Shown here: one piece after another, positions 7,454 to 15,369 of the stretch
Numbering within the stretch: position 1 is the first letter of the stretch
How the letters are laid out: each line of letters opens with the position of its first letter
Source of the DNA: an uncultured Gemmatimonadota bacterium
GTDB lineage: Bacteria > Gemmatimonadota > Gemmatimonadetes > Gemmatimonadales > Gemmatimonadaceae
Length of the DNA stretch: 18,386 bases
Reading direction: 5' to 3'
Assembly: GCA_946480295.1 (NCBI GenBank)
Contig: CAMLIT010000090.1
Span: 1 to 18,386 of the forward strand
Program-made: the position numbers and the translations under genes
The notes under the pieces: generated by a model
What the model was told of the DNA's origin: nothing
Databases searched by the model: none
The model's input: the letters and a program-made list of their open reading frames with translations, nothing else

Positions 7454-8857
7454 CTAGTACACCAGCATCAACGGATTCTCGATCATCCGTCCGAGCGTCT
7501 GCAGGAACTTCGCGCCGACGGAGCCGTCGATGGCGCGGTGGTCGCAGCTCATCGTCACGCGCACGTGCTTGCGCACGACGAGCTCGCCGTTCTCCACCAC
7601 GGGCTTGTCCTCGGCGCGGCCGATGGCGAGGATCGCCGTCTCTGGCGGGTTGATGATCGCCGTGAACTGGTCGATCGGGCCGAACATGCCGAGGTTCGAC
7701 ACGGAGAAGGTCGAGCCGGTGTACTCCTCGGGCTTGAGCTTCCGCTCACGCGCGCGCTTCGCCAGCTCCTTCGAGTCGGCGGAGATCTCGCGCAGCGTCT
7801 TCTGGTCGGCGTCCCAGATCACCGGGACGATGAGGCCGTCCGGCGTCGCCACGGCCATGCCGAGGTGGACGCGGTTGAAGTAGCGGATGCGGTCGCCGAG
7901 CCAGTGCGCGTTCACCTCCGGGTGCTGCGCGAGCGCGGTGGCGACGGCCTTGAGGAGGATGTCGTTGATCGAGACCTTGAACTCGGGGCCGAGCTCCGCC
8001 ATCGCGGTGCGCATCTCGACGACGCGGCCGAGGTCGAACTCCGCGGTGAGGTAGAAGGTCGGGATCGGGCCGATCGACTCCGTGAGCCGACGGGCGATGG
8101 TCTTGCGGATCTGGGTGAGGGCGACGTCCTCGTACTCGCCCTCGGCACGCGCGACGCGCGCTGCGGGACGCGCCTCGGCTGCCGCCGCTCCGCCGCTCGC
8201 CACCGCGTCCTCGATGTCGCGCTTGACGATGCGGCCGCCGGGGCCGGTACCGCGGAGCTGCGAGATGTCGAGCCCCTGCTCCGAGGCGAGGCGGCGCGCG
8301 AGCGGGGACGAGCGGAGGCGGCCGCCATTGCCGGCGGCGTGCGGCGCCTGCTCCGTCGCGTGCTCCTGCGCGCGCGGCATCGCCGTGCGCGGGCCGCGGG
8401 GCGGCAGGCCGGCGGTCTTCTGCTCCGGCGGCGCCGAGGCGCAGGGCGAGCGCGGGACCGAGCTCGCGCCCGCCGCCTCGCGCGTGCGTGCGACGACCTG
8501 CTCCGGCGGCTTCGGCTTGCCGTCGGCGACGGGGCCGCCGGTGCCCGCGGCCGCGGTGGCGCCCGTGCCCCCCGACGGCGCCCCGCCCGCTTCCGCGAGA
8601 ATGGCGTCGATGTTCTCGTCAGGCGCCGCGATCACGCCGACGATCTGGCCGACCGGGCGCGAGTCGCCTTCGTTGATGAGCCGCTTCCGGAGCACGCCGT
8701 CGCCGCGCGCGACGAGCTCCATGATCGCCTTGTCGGTCTCGACTTCGGCGAGCGGATCCCCGCTCTTGACCTGGTCGCCTTCGTTCTTCAGCCACTTCAC
8801 CAGACGGCCCTCTTCCATGGTCGGAGAGAGAGCCTCCATGAATACTTTCGTCGCCAT
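7454..8857 (-). CDS. pdhC: Pyruvate dehydrogenase complex E2, dihydrolipoyl acetyltransferase
   Basis: Core of the pyruvate dehydrogenase complex; accepts the acetyl group from E1 on its lipoyl arm and passes it to CoA. The 467 residues show one lipoyl domain (about 1-80) with the modified lysine in VETDKAIMEL (K43), a Pro/Ala/Gly-rich linker (about 90-178), a peripheral-subunit-binding domain RLRSSPLARRLASEQGLD...GRIVKRDIEDAV (180-219), a second linker and the catalytic domain (about 242-467) with DHRAIDG (H440, D444). LMLVY is a typical C-terminus. The best upstream signal is a promoter with TATAAC ending 12 bases before the ATG; no Shine-Dalgarno is visible. The neighbours pdhB and lpd indicate pyruvate rather than another 2-oxoacid. 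Its lysine is the target of LipB and LipA from this cluster. Confidence 0.96.
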   Translation of the reverse strand: MATKVFMEALSPTMEEGRLVKWLKNEGDQVKSGDPLAEVETDKAIMELVARGDGVLRKRLINEGDSRPVGQIVGVIAAPDENIDAILAEAGGAPSGGTGATAAAGTGGPVADGKPKPPEQVVARTREAAGASSVPRSPCASAPPEQKTAGLPPRGPRTAMPRAQEHATEQAPHAAGNGGRLRSSPLARRLASEQGLDISQLRGTGPGGRIVKRDIEDAVASGGAAAAEARPAARVARAEGEYEDVALTQIRKTIARRLTESIGPIPTFYLTAEFDLGRVVEMRTAMAELGPEFKVSINDILLKAVATALAQHPEVNAHWLGDRIRYFNRVHLGMAVATPDGLIVPVIWDADQKTLREISADSKELAKRARERKLKPEEYTGSTFSVSNLGMFGPIDQFTAIINPPETAILAIGRAEDKPVVENGELVVRKHVRVTMSCDHRAIDGSVGAKFLQTLGRMIENPLMLVY

Positions 8858-8869
8858 TCGGGATTACTC

Positions 8870-8899
8870 GTTATAGAAGGGTCGAGCGTCCAGGGTCGA
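8870..8899 (-). promoter_or_regulatory. Possible internal promoter of pdhC
   Basis: On the minus strand TCGACC (8899-8894) lies 18 bases before TATAAC (8875-8870), matching 4 and 5 of 6 consensus positions. The -35 is supplied by a GGGTCGA/TCGACCC heptamer of the adjacent palindrome. The predicted start is about 5 bases before the ATG, so the transcript would be almost leaderless. Confidence 0.4.
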
Positions 8900-8947
8900 G
8901 GGTCGAAGAGGGGTCGTATCTCGACCCTCGACCGTCGACCCTCGCCC
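8879..8947. repeat. GGGTCGA heptamer palindrome between pdhB and pdhC
   Basis: GGTCGAGGGTCGA (8894-8906) and its exact reverse complement (8921-8933) are separated by 14 bases. Degenerate heptamers extend each arm to about 30 bases. On the minus strand the G-rich arm starts immediately after the pdhB TAG stop. Confidence 0.9.
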
Positions 8948-9928
8948 CTACTCCAGGTACATCACCTTCTTCACCGCCGCGATCGTCTTCGCGGCGTCGG
9001 GCTTGGCGGCCTTCTCCAGGTTCTTGGCGTAGGGCATCGGCACGTCGGCCTGGTGAACGCGCACCACGGGCGCGTCGAGGTCGTCGAAGCAGCTCTCCTG
9101 GATCAGGTCCACGATCTGCGCCCCGATGCCGATCGGGCCCCACCCCTCCTCCAGCACGACGGCGCGGTTCGTCTTGCGCACCGACGTCGTGATCGCGTCC
9201 ACGTCCATCGGCCGCACGGTGCGCAGGTCGACGACGTCCACGTTGATCCCTTCCTTCGCGAGCTGGTCGGCCGCCTGCATCGCCACGAGCACCATCTTGC
9301 CGTTCGTGATGATCGAGCAGTGGTCGCCCTCGCGCTTGAGATCGGCCTGGCCGAGCGGGATCACGTACTCCTCCTCCGGCACGTCGCCCTTCGTGTTGTA
9401 CAGCATCTCGCCTTCGAGGAAGCACACCGGGTTGTCGTCGCGGATGGCGCTCTTGAGCAGCCCCTTCGCGTCATACGGCGTGCCGGGGGTGACGACCTTG
9501 ATGCCGGGGATGTGCGCGAGCCAGGATTCGAACGCCTGCGAATGCTGGGCCGCGAGCTGGAGCGCGGCGCCGTTCGGCCCGCGGAAGACGATCGGGACGT
9601 TGTACTGCCCGCCCGACATGTAGAGCAGCTTCGCCGCGGAGTTCACGACCTGGTCGAGCGCGAGGATGGCGAAGTTCCACGTCATGAACTCGATGATCGG
9701 CCGCAGGCCGACCATCGCCGCGCCCACGCCGACGCCGGCGAAGCCCAGCTCGGTGATCGGCGTGTCGACGACCCGCATCTCCCCGAACTCCTGGAGCAGG
9801 CCCTTGGAGACCTTGTACGCGCCCTGATAGACGCCGACCTCCTCGCCCATGATGAAGACGCGGTCGTCGCGCTGCATCTCTTCCCTGAGCGCCTGATTGA
9901 GTGCGTCCCGGTACGTTATTACGGGCAT
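8948..9928 (-). CDS. pdhB: Pyruvate dehydrogenase E1 component, beta subunit
   Basis: Beta subunit of the heterotetrameric E1, which decarboxylates pyruvate with thiamine diphosphate together with PdhA. The 326 residues match the usual family length. Recognisable segments are GEEVGVYQGAYKVSKGL (28-44), the ThDP-activating glutamate in DTPITE (E60), the phenylalanine/histidine region LQLAAQHSQAFESWLAHIPG (123-142, H129) and the C-terminal transketolase domain with VDLRTVRPMD and VVLEEGW. The ATG at 9928 is preceded by AGGGA at 7 bases, a normal ribosome site, unlike its neighbours pdhA and pdhC. It is separated from pdhA by 190 bases holding a perfect palindrome, so it could be separately controlled. 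Confidence 0.97.
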   Translation of the reverse strand: MPVITYRDALNQALREEMQRDDRVFIMGEEVGVYQGAYKVSKGLLQEFGEMRVVDTPITELGFAGVGVGAAMVGLRPIIEFMTWNFAILALDQVVNSAAKLLYMSGGQYNVPIVFRGPNGAALQLAAQHSQAFESWLAHIPGIKVVTPGTPYDAKGLLKSAIRDDNPVCFLEGEMLYNTKGDVPEEEYVIPLGQADLKREGDHCSIITNGKMVLVAMQAADQLAKEGINVDVVDLRTVRPMDVDAITTSVRKTNRAVVLEEGWGPIGIGAQIVDLIQESCFDDLDAPVVRVHQADVPMPYAKNLEKAAKPDAAKTIAAVKKVMYLE

Positions 9929-10118
9929 TCTTGAGTCCCTAAAGACGGTTCATCTAGTTGGAAGCGCTCGAGTCCCGTATGAGGGCTCCTCTTCGCGCCG
10001 GGGCGCGCCGTTCAGTCCCGCGCGGGACTGACCGACGCGCGCCATGCAGGCGAAGGGAGCGATGCGCGGGGACTCCAGCGCGTGAGTGTCAGAGTGGCCT
10101 GGATGCGGGACAGCGGCG
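9929..10118. promoter_or_regulatory. pdhA-pdhB gap with a perfect 20-base palindrome
   Basis: TCAGTCCCGCGCGGGACTGA at 10012-10031 is perfectly self-complementary, with further imperfect pairing of GGCGCG/CGCGCC flanks. The core AGTCCC occurs several more times: GAGTCCC at about 9933 and 9970, and its complement GGGACTC at about 10068. This gap lacks the heptamer arrays seen in the other pdh gaps. It could be an operator cluster, a processing hairpin or both. The pdhB Shine-Dalgarno AGGGA is at 9940-9936 on the minus strand. Confidence 0.5.
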
Positions 10119-11159
<1,041 letters not shown>

Positions 11160-11163
11160 GTGA

Positions 11164-11240
11164 GGGGCGAAGGTCGAGGGTCGGAGGGGCGAGGCGCCGG
11201 GCCGTCATCTCGACCCTCGACCTTCGACCCTCGGCCCTGC
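11164..11240. repeat. GGGTCGA heptamer palindrome between lipA and pdhA
   Basis: CGAAGGTCGAGGGTCG (11168-11183) and its exact reverse complement (11211-11226) form 16-base arms around a 27-base loop. The G-rich arm on the minus strand begins about 10 bases after the lipA stop; the C-rich arm ends about 4 bases before the pdhA ATG and takes the place of a ribosome site. Same family as the pdhB-pdhC element. Confidence 0.9.
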
Positions 11241-11247
11241 TGAGGAG

Positions 11248-12156
11248 TCAGACTCCGGCGGCTTGGGCCTGCTGCCAGGCGTGATAGCTGGAACGAACGA
11301 GCGGCGCGGACTCGACGTGCCGGAAGCCCATCGCCATGCCGACCTCGAAGAGGTGGCGGAATTCGTCCGGGGTGACGTAGCGATCCAGGGGGAGATGGTC
11401 GTTGGAGGGGCGCAGGTACTGGCCGAGCGTCAGGATGTCGACGTCGACCGAGCGCAGGTCCTCCATCACGAGCTTCACCTCCTCGAGGGTCTCGCCGAGC
11501 CCGAGGATCATCCCCGACTTGGTCGGGATGTCCGGGGCGAGCCGCCTGGCGGTGCGGAAGATCTCGAGCACGCGCTCGTAGCGGCCACCGGGACGCGCGC
11601 GCTTGTACAGCCGCGGCACCGTCTCCGTGTTGTGATTGTAGATGTCCGGACGTGCCTCGAGCACGGTCCGGATCGCGTCCTCGTTCCCCTGGAAGTCGGG
11701 GACGAGCACCTCGACGGAGCAGGTCGGCAGCTTCGCCTTGATCTGCCGGATCGTCTCGGCGAAGATCCACGACCCGTAGTCGGGCAGGTCGTCGCGATCC
11801 ACCGAGGTGATGACCGCGTGCTGCAGCCGCATCTCGGCGATCGCGGCGGCGACGCGCGCGGGCTCCTCGATGTCGTAGACCGGCGGCCGGCCGTGCGCCA
11901 CGGCGCAGTAGCCGCAGTTCCGGGTGCACACGTCACCCAGGATCATGAACGTCGCCGTGCCGTGCTCCCAGCATTCGCCCACGTTCGGGCAGTGGGCTTC
12001 CTCGCAGACGGTGTGCAGCTTCAGCTCCCGCATGAGATGCTGCAGCCGCACGTAGTTCTTGCCGCCGGGCGCCTTCACCTTCAGCCACGACGGCTTCCGC
12101 GCGGGGAGCGGCTCGACGCGGTGGCGACCGACTATCTGATATAGGGTCTCGCCCAT
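11248..12156 (-). CDS. lipA: Lipoyl synthase LipA
   Basis: Radical SAM enzyme that inserts two sulfurs into the octanoyl chain placed by LipB on E2, giving lipoate. With the start at MGETLYQIVGRHR the protein has 302 residues, normal for the family. It has the auxiliary-cluster cysteines CEEAHCPNVGEC (C51, C56, C62), the radical SAM cysteines CTRNCGYC (C77, C81, C84) and the conserved RSSY near the C-terminus (about 288-291), the serine ligand of the auxiliary cluster. TSVDRDDLPDYG and KSGMILGLGET are typical. The frame is open for 44 more codons upstream, to an ATG at 12288, but that extension has no family similarity. The 169 bases between this gene and the oxidase gene upstream hold no heptamer array and no clear promoter. 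It precedes pdhA in transcription order. Confidence 0.96.
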   Translation of the reverse strand: MGETLYQIVGRHRVEPLPARKPSWLKVKAPGGKNYVRLQHLMRELKLHTVCEEAHCPNVGECWEHGTATFMILGDVCTRNCGYCAVAHGRPPVYDIEEPARVAAAIAEMRLQHAVITSVDRDDLPDYGSWIFAETIRQIKAKLPTCSVEVLVPDFQGNEDAIRTVLEARPDIYNHNTETVPRLYKRARPGGRYERVLEIFRTARRLAPDIPTKSGMILGLGETLEEVKLVMEDLRSVDVDILTLGQYLRPSNDHLPLDRYVTPDEFRHLFEVGMAMGFRHVESAPLVRSSYHAWQQAQAAGV

Positions 12157-12325
12157 GAATCGTGAGGCGGAGGAATCGAGCGGGGTCCGGTGCATCGCTT
12201 GCGCGACGCACGTCGGAACTCGTTGAGCAGGCGAAATGTACCCGGGCACCCAAGGGAGTGGTAGCGTTTGGTAACCAGCTAAACACATGGAGCGTGGTTA
12301 CTTCTCCCTCCACCTCCTTGCGCCC

Positions 12326-13429
12326 TCACCGACGATGCGCGAAGCGTGCGATCGAGAAGGGCTTCAGGTCGCGCGCCGGCCGCTCGCCCGCGACGAGCGC
12401 CGCGACGCAATCCGCCGCGAGCGGCGCAGTAAGGATGCCGTTCTTCGAGTGGCCGCAGGAATACAGGACCGCCGGGTGCTCCGGGTCGCGGCCGAGGATC
12501 GGCAGCATGTCGGGAGTCGCCGGGCGGAGTCCCGCCCAGCCCGGCTGTCGCTGGGCTCGCGCCAGCTCGGGGACGAAGGCCGCTCCGAGTCGCGACAACT
12601 GGTCGAGCGCCGAGTCGGTCGTGCCGGGGTCGAAGCCCACGCGCTCGAGCGTGCTGCCGACGAGGGTGCGCCCGGCGCGGGGGATGAGATACCCGCCGGG
12701 GCCGATGACCGGGTGGCGCAGGGGGGACGAGGCGAAGGGGAGGATCTGTCCCCGGACCGGCTCGATCGGGAGCGGGCGCGGGAGGCCGGCGATCCGGGGC
12801 GTCCAGGCGCCGGCGGCGAGGATTACCGTCCCAGCCAGCAGTCGCGAACCGTCGGCGGTGACGACGGCGGCCTCCGACCGCCCCGCCTCGACGCGCGCGA
12901 CTTCGGCGCGCAGGAGCTCGATGCGTGCGTCCCGCTCCACGGCGGCGCCGAGGGCGGACATCAGGGCGTCGACGTCCACCGCGCCGTCCGCCGGATGAAA
13001 GAGCGCGCCCGCCATCGGGGCGAGCGCCGGCTCCATCTCCAGCACGATCCGCCGATCCAGGGCGACGGCCTCGGAGGGTGTCGAGGCGACGAGCGCCTGG
13101 AAGTCCGCTTCGCGCGGCGCGATCTCGAGGATCCCCTGCGGCCCGAGCGGGACCGCGCGCCCTGAGAGGTCGCCCAGCCGGCGGACGAAGTCGGGGTAGG
13201 CGTCGCGCGCGGCGATCATGAACTCGCGGACCGCCGGGTCCGCGGGCGGATTCACCGAGGGGGCGAGCAGGCCGGCGGCGGCGGCGGAGGCGGCACCCGC
13301 GCGGGGCGCGCCGACGACGAGCGAGGCGATGCCGCGCGTCGCGAGCGCGATGGCACTCGTCAGGCCGACGATGCCGTCGCCGACGATGACGACGTCACGC
13401 GTGCGGGGAGTCTCTCCTTTCGGCGGCAT
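12326..13429 (-). CDS. FAD-dependent glycine/D-amino-acid oxidase-like protein (ThiO type)
   Basis: A 367-residue flavoprotein of the DAO family (PF01266). The dinucleotide motif is VVIVGDGIVGL (13-23, with GxGxxG as G17, G19, G22). The C-terminal half has GQILPF, GGYLIPRAGRTLVGSTLERVGFD, WAGLRPATPDMLPILG (about 297-312) and SCGHSKNGILTAPLAADCVA (about 324-343), the pattern of glycine oxidase ThiO, which makes the iminoglycine used for the thiazole ring of thiamine. No other thiamine gene and no TPP riboswitch motif is visible nearby, so the role could be a different amine oxidation. The ATG has no convincing Shine-Dalgarno. It may be the first gene of the minus-strand series leading into lipA and pdh, since it lies 169 bases upstream of lipA. 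Confidence 0.82.
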   Translation of the reverse strand: MPPKGETPRTRDVVIVGDGIVGLTSAIALATRGIASLVVGAPRAGAASAAAAGLLAPSVNPPADPAVREFMIAARDAYPDFVRRLGDLSGRAVPLGPQGILEIAPREADFQALVASTPSEAVALDRRIVLEMEPALAPMAGALFHPADGAVDVDALMSALGAAVERDARIELLRAEVARVEAGRSEAAVVTADGSRLLAGTVILAAGAWTPRIAGLPRPLPIEPVRGQILPFASSPLRHPVIGPGGYLIPRAGRTLVGSTLERVGFDPGTTDSALDQLSRLGAAFVPELARAQRQPGWAGLRPATPDMLPILGRDPEHPAVLYSCGHSKNGILTAPLAADCVAALVAGERPARDLKPFSIARFAHRR

Positions 13430-13558
13430 GCGTCGGAATCTGGCGATAGCCGCCGGCGCCGGCCACCATTACATGGATCGTCGGAGCGAAACCGGCCCCG
13501 GGTGCGCTCCGTAGGACCCTTCGGACACCGACTTCGACATCGATCGGGGAGTACCCTC

Positions 13559-13786
13559 ATGCTACGCACCATCTTCATGATCGGCGTGTTCGCGCTGCTC
13601 GGCCTCTTCGCGCTCAAGCTGGTCTTCGGAATCCTCGGCGGCCTGTTCGCGCTGCTGTTCGTCCTGCTGTTCTGGGCGATCCGGGTCGCGATCTTCGGGC
13701 TGCTCGTGTACCTGGTGATCCGGATCTTCAGCCCGGACACGGCGCGGCGGCTGAGGGAGAAGTTCTCGGGGACGTCGTCGATGTGA
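13559..13786 (+). CDS. Small two-helix membrane protein of unknown function
   Basis: 75 residues. Nearly the whole protein is hydrophobic: one segment at about residues 4-28 (IFMIGVFALLGLFALKLVFGILGG in outline) and a second at about 29-55, followed by a charged tail FSPDTARRLREKFSG. The start at MLRTIF is chosen because GGGGAG (13546-13551) lies 7 bases upstream; the longer open frame from 13502 lacks hydrophobicity and a ribosome site. It is divergent from the ThiO-like gene, with 129 bases between. The family is not recognised. It is likely an inner-membrane protein with the basic tail in the cytoplasm. The 3' end runs into a heptamer array. Confidence 0.7.
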   Translation: MLRTIFMIGVFALLGLFALKLVFGILGGLFALLFVLLFWAIRVAIFGLLVYLVIRIFSPDTARRLREKFSGTSSM

Positions 13787-13788
13787 GA

Positions 13789-13816
13789 GGGAGGCGGGAC
13801 GAGGGACGCGGGACGC
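13789..13816 (+). repeat. Mixed heptamer array directly after the small membrane protein gene
   Basis: Four units in perfect register, GGGAGGC, GGGACGA, GGGACGC, GGGACGC, start two bases after the TGA stop. Members of three heptamer families lie side by side and differ by one or two bases. Confidence 0.85.
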
Positions 13817-13837
13817 GTGCATCCCTGGGTTCTGTGC

Positions 13838-14060
13838 GCCGTGCGTACCGCTCCTCGGTCGGGCGGGCATCACACGTTCGGGAACACGGATTGGACGGAT
13901 GAACGGCACACGGATCGGCGCGGATCTCTCCTCTTGTCGCGACGGCTTCCCTTGCCACGGCCGGACCGGGGCCCGGCCACCCCACCGCTGCCCCCATTCG
14001 CGCTGATTCGCACGATGTGCGATCAATTCGCGCCGGCTCTTTGAAGCTGGCCGGGTAGAG
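13838..14060. repeat. Dispersed repeat of about 220 bp, copy A
   Basis: Shares both ends with copy B: near the left end CCGTGCGTA, then TCCTCG and GCGGGCATCACACG; near the right end GGCTC, TTGA, GCTGGCCGG and TAGAG. The middle of both holds GCCACGG followed by a GC-rich near-palindrome (about 13954-13978). Short flanks carry spaced CGGAT motifs on the left and ATTCG on the right. No coding potential is seen in either strand. Confidence 0.7.
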
Positions 14061-14091
14061 GGGTCAGCGGCGGCGACGAAGGGCCGGTCGC

Positions 14092-14308
14092 ACCGTGCGT
14101 AGCGATCCTCGCTCGAGCGGGCATCACACGATGGGGACGCGAATGACCACGAATGAACTGCCGAATCGTGCGAATCGCTCCGCGTGGCGGAGAAGCGCCT
14201 CGCGCCACGGTCGGCCCGGGACCCGGTCCCCTCCCGCCTCAGCCCATCCGTGCCGATTCGATTCTTCCGTTGAATCCGTGTTGGCTCGTTGATGCTGGCC
14301 GGTTAGAG
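14092..14308. repeat. Dispersed repeat of about 220 bp, copy B
   Basis: Direct-repeat partner of copy A, offset by 254 bases, with conserved ends and core but a diverged middle. Spaced GAAT motifs on the left (14140-14177) face ATCCG/ATTCG motifs on the right (14245-14278), the reverse allocation to copy A. The remaining bases of the 563-base gap are heptamer arrays and short linkers. Confidence 0.7.
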
Positions 14309-14349
14309 TGGCCTGCGAGTCGCGAGGAGCCGCAACGCGTCCCGCGTGC

Positions 14350-15369
14350 CTACGCGCCTCCCCCCTCCCGCCTCCCGCCTCCCTCCACTCCCTCCACCAC
14401 CGCCCAGGCCAGCAGCGGCACCATGATCTCGTGGTGGCCGGTGATCTCGTAGCCCTTGCCGCTGTGCAGGGTGGGGCGCTGGACGACGTTCATGCGGGGC
14501 CGATAGTGGCGCTGCATGTCGAGGTCGCACGAGACGAAGCCCTGCGGGCGGCCGTCGTTCAGGTTGCGCGCGACGGTGAGCGCCTTCAGGAAGACCTCGG
14601 GCATGATCACGGCGCTGCCGAGGTTCAGCACGACGCCGCCGTCATCGAGGCGGAGGAGCGACGCGGCGAGGCGACGGAAGTCGCGGTGGCTCGTGTCGCC
14701 GATCGCGGCGCCGTTCGCCGCCGGATGCTGGTGGATGATCTCGGCGCCGAGCGCGGCGTGCACGGTCGCCGGGACGCCGAGTCGCCAGGCGCCGAGGAGC
14801 ACGGAGAGCTCCGGATTGGCGAGGTCGTCGCGGGCGTCGAGCGCGCGGGCGAGCGATTCGCCCATCCCCCAGCCCTCGGCCATGCCGCGCGTGAACGCCT
14901 CGTTCATGCCGCGCCCGGTCTCCTCGGCCATGCCGAAGGTGCCGTCCTTCAGGCCGGCGGCGACGTCCTCCGACGTCGCGCCGAAGCGCGCGATCTCGTA
15001 GTCGTGGATGGCGCCGGAGCCGTTCATCGCCACGTGCGTGACGATGCCGCGGCGCATCAGGTCGACGAGGAGCGGGGCGAGCCCGGTCTTCACGACGTGG
15101 CCGCCGAGCATGACGACGACGCCGCGCTCGCGTCGTTTGGCGTCGACGATCGCGGCGACCACCCGGCGGAAGTCGCGCGCGACGAGGACGTCGGGGAGCG
15201 CGTGGACGAACGCGGCGAAGGAGCGGTCCGCGCCCGGCGGATGGGCGAACTCGCCCGCGCTCACCTTGTTCGGCCGGCGGGCGACGGGGATGGTGCGGAC
15301 GCGGGAGAGGTCGGCTTCGGGGGGATCGGTGCGGCGCGGGTCGCGCCCGTCGACGCCCTCGGCGCTCAC
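14350..15369 (-). CDS. Deoxyhypusine-synthase-like protein (Rossmann-type, function unknown)
   Basis: 339 residues from a GTG start. The GVVVMLGGHVVKTGLAPLLVDLMRRGIVTHVAMNGSGAIHDYEIA segment (about 84-127) resembles the NAD-binding part of deoxyhypusine synthases, and GATSEDVAAGLKDGTFGMAEETG follows it. The C-terminal half has PATVHAALGAEIIHQHP, VLNLGSAVIMPEVFLKAL and SGKGYEITGHHEI. The EAVSWGK motif carrying the catalytic lysine of true deoxyhypusine synthases is not seen, so another reaction is likely; bacteria also lack ordinary eIF5A. The start overlaps the stop of the DUF3108 gene as GTGA, implying translational coupling. The last ten or so residues (GGGRREGGGA) are translated heptamer repeat, so the natural C-terminus has been extended or replaced. 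Superfamily call is moderate; function is unknown. Confidence 0.7.
   Translation of the reverse strand: MSAEGVDGRDPRRTDPPEADLSRVRTIPVARRPNKVSAGEFAHPPGADRSFAAFVHALPDVLVARDFRRVVAAIVDAKRRERGVVVMLGGHVVKTGLAPLLVDLMRRGIVTHVAMNGSGAIHDYEIARFGATSEDVAAGLKDGTFGMAEETGRGMNEAFTRGMAEGWGMGESLARALDARDDLANPELSVLLGAWRLGVPATVHAALGAEIIHQHPAANGAAIGDTSHRDFRRLAASLLRLDDGGVVLNLGSAVIMPEVFLKALTVARNLNDGRPQGFVSCDLDMQRHYRPRMNVVQRPTLHSGKGYEITGHHEIMVPLLAWAVVEGVEGGGRREGGGA
14356..14383 (-). repeat. GGGAGGC array inside the 3' end of the DHS-like gene
   Basis: Four heptamers in register (on the minus strand GGGAGGC, GGGAGGC, GGGAGGG, GGGAGGC) encode about the last ten residues of the gene that ends at 14350. It mirrors the array at 13789-13816 across the convergent gap. 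Confidence 0.85.

Noticed and set aside
5010..7457. Open frame of 815 codons antisense to lipB and lpd
   Set aside because: It runs through two clear genes and the repeat gap between them, with low-complexity composition and no domain.
7538..9934. Open frame of 798 codons antisense to pdhC and pdhB
   Set aside because: Same shadow effect; spans the heptamer gap and has no recognisable motif.
12157..12288. N-terminal extension of lipA by 44 residues
   Set aside because: No similarity to lipoyl synthases and the shorter form has normal length.
11933..12313. Separate 126-codon frame with AGGAGG at its GTG start
   Set aside because: It overlaps lipA in another frame for most of its length and its translation is Arg/Ala-rich, without any motif; the ribosome-site match includes the start itself.
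13430..13558. TPP riboswitch upstream of the ThiO-like gene
   Set aside because: The conserved CUGAGA and ACCUGA elements are absent.
13838..14308. Small genes in the gap between the membrane protein and the DHS-like gene
   Set aside because: Short open frames there have no ribosome sites, differ between the two repeat copies and do not preserve reading frame.
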